Position numbers and translations under genes: made by a program. From DAISJM01 sp036821485 (GTDB taxonomy: Bacteria > Verrucomicrobiota > Kiritimatiellia > CAIQIC01 > JAGNIJ01): a stretch of DNA of 64,000 bases. The stretch is from NCBI GenBank assembly GCA_036821485.1, contig DAISJM010000001.1:62001-126000 (forward strand), written 5' to 3'. Positions 57,670 to 64,000 of this stretch are shown one piece after another (within the stretch, counting starts at the first letter, position 1; each line of letters starts with the position of its first letter). The notes under the pieces are model-generated. The model did no database searches. It had not been told where the DNA came from and saw only the letters and a list, made by a program, of their open reading frames with translations.

Positions 57670-58887
57670 TTACGCGATCTCGCCAGCCTTCTTCAGGGCG
57701 ATCTCGGCGGCGATGGGGCCGATGATTTCGTGAATGACCGTGGCGCCGATGACGATGCCCACCACGCTGTCCGAGATGGATGCAAACGCGGGGTTGGCCT
57801 TGATCATCAGGGCCAGACCAATGACGATCCCGCCCTGTGGCAGAAGACCGAGAGCGGTGTACTTCTTCACGTTGGGCGAGGCGTGCGAGACGAACGCGCC
57901 GAATGTGGCGCCAGCGCCCTTGCCGATCGCGCGGAACACCACGAACAGTGCAACAAAGAGAAGAGAACTGCGAAGCGTCGCGAAGTTGAGTTGCATTCCG
58001 CTGAGGGTGAAGAAGAGGACAAAGATAAGCTCTTCCGTATACCGCTCGAGCATGCGGAAGATGATCTCCTGGTTCGGATTGAAATTCACAACGATGACCC
58101 CCATGGTCATCGTCGCCAGCAGCTCGTCGACCTTGAGGACTGTGGCGAGGCCGAAACACAGCGAGAGAAGCGCGAACACGAGGACGATGAACGCGCCCTC
58201 GGTGTCCCGTTTCATGAACCGCGCGAGCTGGTTGAACAGCCACCCGAACGCCGCGCCGGTCAGAACGCCACCAACGATCGACACCGCGGGAGCGACTACG
58301 GCGCCGCCCGGGGCGAATCCCGTGTGCGCAAGCAGGATTCTCGCCGCGGCAACCGCCAGGCTGTAGTTGATGATGCCGAAAACATCGTCAAACGCGGCGA
58401 CTCCCATGATCGTCGACGACACGTCGCCCTTGGCGTGGTACTCGTGGGACACGGCAAGTGTCGCTGACGGGTCGGTCGGCGAGGCGAGGCATCCGAGGAG
58501 AATGCCAAGCGGGAGAATTTTTCCCGCCCACGCCGCGGTCGACCCATGCCCCACAAACGGCGCAAGCGCAAGGAAGCCAAGAACGACGGCCAGCAGGGCA
58601 AACTCTGCCTCAAACACCGTGATCCAGAGAATAGTCTTTCCCAGCTTCTTCAGCCTGCCGGCGAGAAGGGTGCCGCCAACAGAAAACGTGATGAACGAGA
58701 GCGCAACATTGGTGATCAGGTCTGTGTGCGTGGTGAAATCCTGCGGGATCAGGGGAAGCAGCCTGGGATTGATGCAGATGCCGGCAAGGATGTAGCCGGT
58801 GACTTTGGGAAGCTTCACCAACTGCGCCAGTTCGCCGAATAGAAAGCCCGTGATGATCACGAGGCCAACGATGAGAATCGGATTCAT
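57670..58887 (-). CDS. Cation:proton antiporter (CPA2-type sodium/hydrogen exchanger)
   Basis: A 405-residue polytopic membrane protein with about 12 transmembrane segments. GYILAGICINPRLLPLI, LASPTDPSATLAV (the signature acidic-residue helix) and AAFDDVFGIINYSLA with a D-D pair are typical of the Kef/NhaA-related exchangers. No C-terminal TrkA domain is attached. The start at 58887 is chosen from the first hydrophobic helix. The longer frame to 59055 would add a highly basic non-membrane stretch and overlap the rlmN remnant. Confidence 0.88.
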   Translation of the reverse strand: MNPILIVGLVIITGFLFGELAQLVKLPKVTGYILAGICINPRLLPLIPQDFTTHTDLITNVALSFITFSVGGTLLAGRLKKLGKTILWITVFEAEFALLAVVLGFLALAPFVGHGSTAAWAGKILPLGILLGCLASPTDPSATLAVSHEYHAKGDVSSTIMGVAAFDDVFGIINYSLAVAAARILLAHTGFAPGGAVVAPAVSIVGGVLTGAAFGWLFNQLARFMKRDTEGAFIVLVFALLSLCFGLATVLKVDELLATMTMGVIVVNFNPNQEIIFRMLERYTEELIFVLFFTLSGMQLNFATLRSSLLFVALFVVFRAIGKGAGATFGAFVSHASPNVKKYTALGLLPQGGIVIGLALMIKANPAFASISDSVVGIVIGATVIHEIIGPIAAEIALKKAGEIA

Positions 58888-59039
58888 GGTGCCATGACTT
58901 CTCCGCCGCAGAAGACAGGTTGACCGAAGGATAAGGGAGTCCGCTCGGCGGGCACAAGAACGTTTCCCGCGTTGTCCCATTACAACATTTATGAAACGCG
59001 GTCGTTGTCGGGGAAGAATGGCGCCGGAGGTGGCAGGTG

Positions 59040-59198
59040 AGTGGGTCGAGGCCATCCTTCTTCGCGTCGCTTCCGACCGAGCCAGCCTCTGTATTTCTTT
59101 GCAAATCGGCTGCGCTGCGGAAAGTCGGGTTCAACGTGACGCTGCGGTATTCCCTCGGCGACGATATCGCCGCGGCCTGCGGGCAGCTGGCCGGCTGA
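59040..59198 (+). pseudogene. rlmN: rlmN remnant (internal deletion)
   Basis: The first part (59040-59121) resembles rlmN codons around residues 88-112 (ILLRVAS-R-SLCIS-QIGCAA), and the second (59112-59198) the last 28 codons (GF-VTLRYSLGDDIAAACGQLAG, stop TGA). The junction falls exactly at GCGCTGCGGA, which is present twice in the intact gene (56889-56898 and 57488-57497). The intervening roughly 600 bp are missing and the frame is broken. The insert lies between the antiporter and the fucosidase gene. Confidence 0.85.
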
Positions 59199-59213
59199 GC
59201 CGCCCAAGACGGC

Positions 59214-60203
59214 CTAGTGATGGGTTTGAATCCCCTTGCCGACTTCGGCCAGGATATCCACGCAGGGCTGGGGGATCACGCCGTCGGCCGTCGGGCCGAC
59301 ATTCAGCAGGTAGTTGCCGCCCCGGCTTGTGCAGGCGGTGAGATTGCTGGTGATAGTGGCGGCTGATTTCCAGTTCTGGTCGTGTGAGTTGTAGCCCCAG
59401 TGATCGTTCATCGTCATGCACGATTCCCAGGCCCCTTCGGGCGGCGTGTCGGGAATCGTCTGTTCGGGCGTGACGTAATCAAACGATCCGGGAAACTTGC
59501 TCGCGCGGTCGTTGACGATGATGTCCGGTTTGAGCGAACGGACATGCCGCACCACCTCATCGCCTTCCTCCCAGCTCCAGCCGTCCCAGCCGCCGTCGAA
59601 CCAGATCAGGTCCGGCTGGTAGGCGGCGATCAGTTCGCCGAGCTGGCCCTTGGCGTACTCGACATATCGCTTCCTGTCGGGGGCGCCTGTGGCCACATCG
59701 TTCCATGCGCGGCGGTTGTTCCAGTCCGGGTGATGCCAGTCCATGAGCGAGTAGTAGATCCCGAATCGCAACCCCTGTTTCCGGCACTCGGCGGCCAGCT
59801 CGCCGAGCAGATCGCGTCCCGCGAACGGAGTCCGCGCGATGTTCCAGTCGGTGAGTTTTGAGTTCCAGAGGCAGAAGCCATCGTGGTGCTTGCTCGTGAT
59901 GACGAGGTACTTCATGCCGGCTTTTTTCGCCACGCTCACCCACGTGGCTGCGTCGAACTCCCGGGGGTTGAACTGCTTCGCCAGCTCCTCGTATTGTGAG
60001 ACCGGCATCTTCGTTTCATCGAGAATCCACTCGCCGTAATGGGTCTTGCCCTCCCATTCGCCGGCGGGGACCGAGTAGACGCCCAGGTGGATGAACATGC
60101 CGAAGCGCGCTTCGTGGAACCACGCCATTTGGTCGGCCGCGACGGCGGACCACACGCAGGATAGAAAGGCAAGGGCGGTCAGTTCACACAGAAGGCTTCT
60201 CAT
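59214..60203 (-). CDS. Alpha-L-fucosidase (GH29), C-terminally short
   Basis: A 329-residue secreted GH29 fucosidase. The signal peptide ends near SAVAADQ. WFHEARFGMFIHLGVYS is the typical N-terminal signature, SKHHDGFCLW holds the binding His pair, and D203 in IWFDGGWDG is the nucleophile. Usual GH29 proteins continue for a further 100 or so residues after NYLLNVGPTADGVIP. This one stops at EVGKGIQTHH, 15 bp from the rlmN remnant, so its beta-sandwich domain may have been cut off by the same rearrangement. The catalytic barrel is complete, so it may still work. Confidence 0.87.
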   Translation of the reverse strand: MRSLLCELTALAFLSCVWSAVAADQMAWFHEARFGMFIHLGVYSVPAGEWEGKTHYGEWILDETKMPVSQYEELAKQFNPREFDAATWVSVAKKAGMKYLVITSKHHDGFCLWNSKLTDWNIARTPFAGRDLLGELAAECRKQGLRFGIYYSLMDWHHPDWNNRRAWNDVATGAPDRKRYVEYAKGQLGELIAAYQPDLIWFDGGWDGWSWEEGDEVVRHVRSLKPDIIVNDRASKFPGSFDYVTPEQTIPDTPPEGAWESCMTMNDHWGYNSHDQNWKSAATITSNLTACTSRGGNYLLNVGPTADGVIPQPCVDILAEVGKGIQTHH

Positions 60204-60247
60204 GATGGCTCCTCCCGGGAACTATGTTGTTCCCATTCCGTCCGATG

Positions 60248-60612
60248 TCAATGAAACGCGGGCGGGAGGGGACGGGTGCGGCGGCGGTAGAGGGCGGCGA
60301 GCCCGACCGCGAGCAGGGCGAGGATGCTGGGCTCAGGAATGGCCTGCAGCACAAAGACCTCGCCGCTCGCGGCGTCGAATCCGCCGGCGTAGATGCCGGT
60401 GATGTTGGTCGAGGTGAACGAGCCCGAGTAGCCGCCGGCCGTGAAAACCTGGAACCGCTGGCCGTTCGTCGGCGTGAAGCTGAACGCGATGTTCAGCGTG
60501 CCGCCATAGTTGATCGTGTCCGCTGTGACCTGGTCGTATTCCGATGCGCTGGCGCCGTAGAGTTCGATCAGGGTTTCCGCGTACTGCTCCAGCGTCAGCG
60601 AGCCGGCCTCTT
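60248..60612 (-). pseudogene. 3' remnant of a PEP-CTERM protein gene
   Basis: The minus-strand frame ending at TGA 60248-60250 reads GSLTLEQYAETLIELYG, a beta-rich stretch, then VLQAIPEPSILALLAVGLAAL and YRRR. This is a PEP-CTERM sorting signal with a cell-wall tail. No start codon or signal peptide precedes it: upstream of about 60612 the sequence turns into palindromic repeats in another frame. It is the decayed end of a surface-protein gene. Confidence 0.75.
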
Positions 60613-60845
60613 GGGTAGGGCGCGACCGCTGGGCGCGCCGCTTTCAGTAGAGCCGGGTCTATCCCGGCTACGATACCGGGGTAAAGCTGGTGCGCCGAAT
60701 TGGCCGTGGCGAAAGCGGGGCCGCGGCCCCACCCCAATGACTCGGATTCAGAAGGTAGGGCGGGGGCCTCCGGCCCCGCCGCGGACGCAAGGTGGCGAGC
60801 GGGTGAAGTCGCCACGTCGGGGGCTGTACCGCCAACCGGGATCGC
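60613..60845. repeat. Palindromic intergenic repeats (GGTAGGGCG family)
   Basis: No gene is visible here. The stretch contains GGTAGGGCGCGACCGC near 60615, CCGGGTCTATCCCGG near 60650, the perfect palindrome GGGGCCGCGGCCCC near 60719 and GGTAGGGCGGGGGCC near 60755 followed by GGCCCCGCC. GGTAGGG words also start the cluster at 7567. Confidence 0.6.
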
Positions 60846-60927
60846 ACACCACTGAACGGCCGGCTTGACGAGCGCGCGTAATGATCATATGTTCATAACC
60901 GATCAGACGTCAGAAAGGAATCCGACG

Positions 60928-61422
60928 ATGCCAAGGCCATGTTGTCCGAGACGGGTCGGTTTTACGCCGGGAGTCACGTATTTCAAGCCTGCCGGGGTCC
61001 CGCTGCGCGAACTGGAGGAGGTGGTGGTGACCCTGGACGAGCTGGAGGCCCTTCGGCTGGCCGATTTGAACGGGCTCTATCAGGAGAAGGCCGCGGAAGA
61101 GATGAAGATCTCGCGGCCCACGTTCGCGCGCGTGGTCGAGTCGGCGCGGAAGAAGGTCGCGGACGCATTGATTCACGGGAAGGCCCTGCGCATGGAGGGT
61201 GGGGCGATCATCATAAAAGGAGAAAAGACAATGCCAGGACGAGATGGAACGGGGCCGATGAGTGAGGGACGCGGCAGGGGACGCGGGCGGTGCGGATGGG
61301 GGCAGCGACGCCGTTGTGGCGGGGGAGCGGGCATGGGAGGCGGGCTACGGGGCAAGCGTCACGGTCAAGCCTCCGACATTTCGACAGCCAAGGAGAGCGA
61401 GAAGGGAGAACAGCCGTCATGA
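60928..61422 (+). CDS. DUF134 helix-turn-helix protein fused to a DUF5320-like Gly/Arg/Cys tail
   Basis: A 164-residue protein. Residues 1-100 are a DUF134 protein: MPRPCCPRRVGFTPGVTYFKPAG, then VTLDELEALRLADLNGLYQEKAAEEMKISRPTFARVVESARKKVADAL, a sigma70 region 4-like HTH. The tail from M102 (MPGRDGTGPMSEGRGRGRGRC) looks like a separate small protein, DUF5320. An internal ATG at 61231 has its own AAAGGAG 8 bp upstream. DUF134 proteins accompany NifX-like proteins in many anaerobes. A GAAAGGAA site supports the 60928 start. Confidence 0.85.
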   Translation: MPRPCCPRRVGFTPGVTYFKPAGVPLRELEEVVVTLDELEALRLADLNGLYQEKAAEEMKISRPTFARVVESARKKVADALIHGKALRMEGGAIIIKGEKTMPGRDGTGPMSEGRGRGRGRCGWGQRRRCGGGAGMGGGLRGKRHGQASDISTAKESEKGEQPS

Positions 61423-61796
61423 GAATCTGCATTCCTGTGGTTGAGTACCGCGGGCTCGATAGCCCTGTGAACGGGCATTTCGGGTCGGCTCCGGCCTTCG
61501 CGCTCGTGGATTCAGAGACGATGAGCGTTGAGCCCGTGGACAATGGCGATCACGGGCATGTTCACGGCATGTGCAGCCCTCTCAAGGCGCTTGCCGGTTC
61601 GAAGCCGGATGCCGTTATTGTGGGAGGGATCGGTCGTGGAGCCTTGTTGGGGTTGCGGGATCTCGGAATCAGGGTGTACCATGGCGCAGGTAGCACCGTT
61701 GCCCAAGCCGTTGCGCTGATCAAAGCCGGGAAGCTGAGCGAAATCGACGAAAACGCTGTCTGTGGCGGTCACGGCCACGGCGGCGGTTGTCACTGA
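61419..61796 (+). CDS. NifX/NifB-type iron-molybdenum-cofactor-binding domain protein
   Basis: A 125-residue dinitrogenase-cofactor-biosynthesis-family domain (MRICIPVVEY, then VNGHFGSAPAFALVD and AVIVGGIGRGALLGLRDLGIRVY). It ends in a His/Cys-rich AVCGGHGHGGGCH tail suited to metal binding. It overlaps the preceding DUF134 gene by 4 bp (ATGA). There are no nif structural genes here. Such proteins are common in anaerobes without nitrogen fixation, where they probably bind Fe-S or Mo-containing clusters. Confidence 0.9.
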   Translation: MRICIPVVEYRGLDSPVNGHFGSAPAFALVDSETMSVEPVDNGDHGHVHGMCSPLKALAGSKPDAVIVGGIGRGALLGLRDLGIRVYHGAGSTVAQAVALIKAGKLSEIDENAVCGGHGHGGGCH

Positions 61797-61823
61797 ACGA
61801 AACCGAAACGGAGGAGCAGGACC

Positions 61824-62507
61824 ATGACAGAACCAACCGCGACACATCTTCCGCTGATCGGAGAGCGGGCGCCGCCCTTCAAGGCCAAGTCGACCCAGGG
61901 AGAGATCGACTTCCCGGCCATGTACCAGGGGAAATGGGTCGTCTTCTTCTCGCACCCGGCGGACTTCACGCCGGTCTGCACGACGGAGTTCATGACGTTC
62001 GCGACGATGCAGCCGGAGTTCGAGAAGCGCAACTGCAAGCTGCTCGGGCTCTCGATCGACAGCATCTACGCGCACATCGCATGGCTGCGTACGATCAAGG
62101 AGAAGATCCAGTACAAGGATATGAAGAACGTCGAGGTCACCTTCCCGGTGATCGAGGACCTGAAGATGGAGGTCTCGAAGGCCTACGGCATGCTCCAGCC
62201 CGGCGCGAGCACCACGCAGGCGGTTCGCGCGGTCTTCGTCATCGATCCGAAAGGCGTTGTGCGCGCGATCCTGTATTACCCGCTCTCGAACGGCCGGAAC
62301 GTGGACGAGATCATGCGCCTGTTGATCGCGATGCAGACCTCCGACGCCCACGGCATCGCCACGCCGGCCAATTGGCGGCCGGGCGACGACGTGATCGTGC
62401 CGCCGCCGGGCTCCTGCGGTGTGGCGAAGGATCGCGTGGAGAAGGCCGACCCGGACGTGAAGTGCCTCGACTGGTTCATGTGCCTGAAGAAGTGCCCGAA
62501 GGTGTGA
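61824..62507 (+). CDS. Peroxiredoxin (1-Cys/Prx6-type) with Cys-rich C-terminus
   Basis: A 227-residue AhpC/TSA-family peroxiredoxin. The peroxidatic Cys is C52 in SHPADFTPVCTTEF, followed by RTIKEKIQ, and a long C-terminal arm typical of the Prx6 group (VIDPKGVVRAILYYPLS). Additional cysteines at the end (GSCGVAKD, CLDWFMCLKKC) may act as resolving residues, as in archaeal 2-Cys members of this group. It reduces hydrogen peroxide and organic peroxides. It ends in TGATGA overlapping the next small ORF. Confidence 0.92.
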   Translation: MTEPTATHLPLIGERAPPFKAKSTQGEIDFPAMYQGKWVVFFSHPADFTPVCTTEFMTFATMQPEFEKRNCKLLGLSIDSIYAHIAWLRTIKEKIQYKDMKNVEVTFPVIEDLKMEVSKAYGMLQPGASTTQAVRAVFVIDPKGVVRAILYYPLSNGRNVDEIMRLLIAMQTSDAHGIATPANWRPGDDVIVPPPGSCGVAKDRVEKADPDVKCLDWFMCLKKCPKV

Positions 62508-62710
62508 TGAAGACTGACGCGCCTGTGCCCGGCGGAGTGGGTGTTCGGCTGCTGGCGTTCGGTTGCGCCATCTGTCCCTTGTGCATCTGCGCGCGCCGCT
62601 GGCCGGAGAGTCGTTTCGCGAAGACGATGTTGCGCATCGAGAGGCTGTGCCCAATGTGCCGCGCGTATCGGGCGCTGCACGGAAGGGAAGAGGAATCGCG
62701 GGCTACTTGA
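62507..62710 (+). CDS. Small Cys-rich hypothetical protein
   Basis: A 67-residue protein whose ATG overlaps the peroxiredoxin stop codon (TGATGA). It has CAICPLCIC (about residues 20-28) and CPMC (48-51), a pattern fit for a metal or Fe-S site. The family is unknown to me. The reading frame is uninterrupted, its start is coupled and it overlaps the convergent methyltransferase gene by 8 bp, so it is probably real but not certain. Confidence 0.5.
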   Translation: MKTDAPVPGGVGVRLLAFGCAICPLCICARRWPESRFAKTMLRIERLCPMCRAYRALHGREEESRAT

Positions 62711-63422
62711 CGGCGACGATCACCTTGAACCACCGGAAGGCCGGCACGGGGTGAATCGTCACGCGTCGGAACCCGGCTTGAAGGCACAAGGCCTTCCACT
62801 GCCGGGCGCTGACGCAGTACTCGCCCTGATTCAGGATGTGTTTCCTGCCGTTGTCGTACATCCGGCTGAACGCGGCCACGCCGCTCTCCTTCAGAGCGAG
62901 GACAATCTCGGCCTTCAGGAAATCGAGGATCCGCGCCAGGCGTTTCGGATCGGCGTGGTCGCCGGTCGTGTCCACATCCACTTCGCCGATGACCAGCCGG
63001 CCGCCGGGCTTCAGGATCGCGCGGAGGGTCTTCAGCATCGGGAGCTTGTTCTCGACGTGATGCAGCGCGACGGTTGCCGCAGCGATGTCGAACGAGCCGC
63101 GGTCGAAACGCAACGTGGTCGCGTCCTGCCGCAGGCATCGGACACGCGGCTGCAGGTGAAGCTTGTCGACCTTGCCTTGGAAGAGCTTCAGCATATCCAC
63201 GGAACTGTCCACCGCAGTGACGTGGCATTCCGCGCGCTTGAGAAACTTGAGCGAGAGCAAGCCGGTTCCGCATCCCACGTCCAGCACGTGGTCGCCGTCC
63301 TTCACGCCGGAAAGACGGACCGCGAGGTCCAGCATCTGGTGGTGACGCTTCACCTTGCCCAGCGTCGCATCGTATTCATCCGCCCAGTTGCCGAACCATT
63401 TGCGGGTGAGGTGAGTCTTCAT
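62703..63422 (-). CDS. Class I SAM-dependent methyltransferase
   Basis: A 239-residue methyltransferase. Motif I is VLDVGCGTGLLSLKFL, motif II VTAVDSSVDML, and ATVALHHVEN corresponds to motif IV. The GGRLVIGEVDVD segment resembles the UbiE/Erg6-like group. The substrate cannot be predicted. Confidence 0.88.
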   Translation of the reverse strand: MKTHLTRKWFGNWADEYDATLGKVKRHHQMLDLAVRLSGVKDGDHVLDVGCGTGLLSLKFLKRAECHVTAVDSSVDMLKLFQGKVDKLHLQPRVRCLRQDATTLRFDRGSFDIAAATVALHHVENKLPMLKTLRAILKPGGRLVIGEVDVDTTGDHADPKRLARILDFLKAEIVLALKESGVAAFSRMYDNGRKHILNQGEYCVSARQWKALCLQAGFRRVTIHPVPAFRWFKVIVAVK

Positions 63423-63502
63423 GGTGGATGAAGCTTATAGCATCCTGAAGTTGCCGGCAGCAAGGGGAGGGGTACCGGCGCATCGGCCGCTAAAACGCCG
63501 CG

Positions 63503-63540
63503 GATGAAACTTGAAACTTGAAAGTCGAAACTTGAAACTG
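63503..63540. repeat. GAAACTTGAAAGTCGAAACTTGAAAC repeat
   Basis: Three GAAACTTG words in quick succession (GAAACTTGAAACTTGAAAG, then TCGAAACTTGAAAC) lie directly before tRNA-Val. The wording is related to the repeat in the threonine-synthase-like gene (44362-44390) and the one at 23961-24036. Confidence 0.5.
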
Positions 63541-63554
63541 GCCCCGGTCATCTG

Positions 63555-63630
63555 GGGCGGTTAGCTCAATTGGCAGAGCGTCAGCTTTACACGCTGAATG
63601 TCGGGGGTTCGAGTCCCTCACCGCCCACCA
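63555..63630 (+). tRNA. tRNA-Val (anticodon TAC)
   Basis: A 76-nt cloverleaf: acceptor stem GGGCGGT/ACCGCCC, anticodon stem TCAGC/GCTGA with loop TTTACAC giving anticodon TAC, T-arm GGGGGTTCGAGTCCCTC, and an encoded CCA end. Confidence 0.95.
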
Positions 63631-63707
63631 TTCGAGCCGCCTTGTCGAGCCACCGAACGGCGCCGTCAACCCACCCAGCCCTGCCAAGGGATCAGCCTTC
63701 GGTGATG

Positions 63708-64000
63708 CTATGGCGCCGTGACGCCGATGCGGTAGAACCGCTTCGGATCCGATCCCGGCGAATCCTCGTAACTCGTCGTCGGTCCGTTGGTCGCGCCGCG
63801 CACGGCGGCGCTGATCGGATCGAAGGGCAGGGCAAGGTTCGTCGTTGCGTAGACATGGTAGAGCCGCCCCGACACGCTGCTCCACGTCAGCACCCACGCG
63901 TCGCCAGTGAGGGAGGGCGCCGCGCCGATCACTCTGAAGACCGAGGCGATTTGCTGGGGATTCGTACCGGCGACCAGCTCCTCCCGGTTGCTCATCTTGT
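63708..64000 (-). CDS. C-terminal part of a secreted protein with calcium module (5' end outside window)
   Basis: The minus-strand frame is open to the right edge of the window. It begins with a KMSNREELVAGTNPQQ motif, the end of the D-x-DGMSNREEYVAGTNP calcium module, followed by about 80 residues of beta-rich sequence ending DPKRFYRIGVTAP. This is the same module and F-Y-R-I/V terminus that ends the beta-helix protein and the two subtilases. The stop is TAG at 63708-63710. Confidence 0.8.
   Translation of the reverse strand, partial: KMSNREELVAGTNPQQIASVFRVIGAAPSLTGDAWVLTWSSVSGRLYHVYATTNLALPFDPISAAVRGATNGPTTSYEDSPGSDPKRFYRIGVTAP

Noticed and set aside
60333..60815. A 160-codon minus-strand frame upstream of the PEP-CTERM remnant
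   Set aside because: It runs through palindromic repeats and is out of frame with the recognisable PEP-CTERM coding sequence, so it is a chance frame.
61419..61796. Nitrogen fixation cluster
   Set aside because: Only a NifX/NifB-like domain protein is present, without nifHDK or other nif genes. Such proteins are widespread in non-fixing anaerobes.

Overview
This window looks like a chromosomal segment of a GC-rich bacterium of the PVC group, most likely Kiritimatiellota or Verrucomicrobia. This is inferred from secreted proteins that end in a D-x-DGLDNLSEYIAGT-type calcium-binding and C-terminal module, a PEP-CTERM protein, a RAYT transposase with REP-like hairpins, and many dispersed palindromic intergenic repeats. 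No rRNA gene, CRISPR array or prophage was seen. Two tRNA genes are present, Glu(CTC) and Val(TAC).

The central theme, spread from 1.7 to 45 kb, is breakdown of nitrogen heterocycles (purines and possibly pyrimidines) to carbamoyl phosphate, ATP and small carbon acids. Region 1.7-7.6 kb encodes a three-subunit xanthine-dehydrogenase-family molybdenum hydroxylase and adenine deaminase. Region 13.5-17.2 kb holds a response regulator, a fold-type II PLP enzyme and a YgeY-type M20 hydrolase. Region 21-32 kb is a ten-gene minus-strand operon: a GNAT-like protein, a thiolase-fold protein with its DUF35 partner, the three subunits of oxamate carbamoyltransferase (YlbF, FdrA, YlbE), a cyclase-family amidohydrolase and a second three-subunit Mo hydroxylase. 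Region 32.3-38.7 kb has a nitrilase-family amidase overlapping an orphan malonate-decarboxylase alpha subunit (MdcA), an aminotransferase and a transketolase-like ThDP enzyme. Region 39.8-44.8 kb has L-serine dehydratase, the carbamoyltransferase YgeW, carbamate kinase and a threonine-synthase-like enzyme. Together these suggest ring oxidation and opening, carbamoyl transfer to phosphate, ATP from carbamoyl phosphate, and disposal of the carbon skeleton through CoA chemistry and pyruvate. The exact substrate cannot be read from sequence.

The rest is cell-surface and housekeeping content: a beta-helix protein at the left edge, a secreted clan GH-A glycosidase, two multi-spanning GT-C-like membrane proteins, a nucleotidyltransferase/HTH toxin-antitoxin-like pair (19.4-20.9 kb), PEP-CTERM and carbohydrate-binding-like proteins, two very large tandem subtilases (46.4-54.7 kb), an alcohol dehydrogenase, RlmN, a cation/proton antiporter, a shortened alpha-L-fucosidase, a DUF134/NifX/peroxiredoxin operon and a methyltransferase.

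Genome plasticity is conspicuous. There are remnants of a transketolase 3' end, of rlmN (collapsed at a 10-bp microhomology) and of a PEP-CTERM gene. Palindromic repeats have apparently inserted in frame inside coding genes, notably ylbF.
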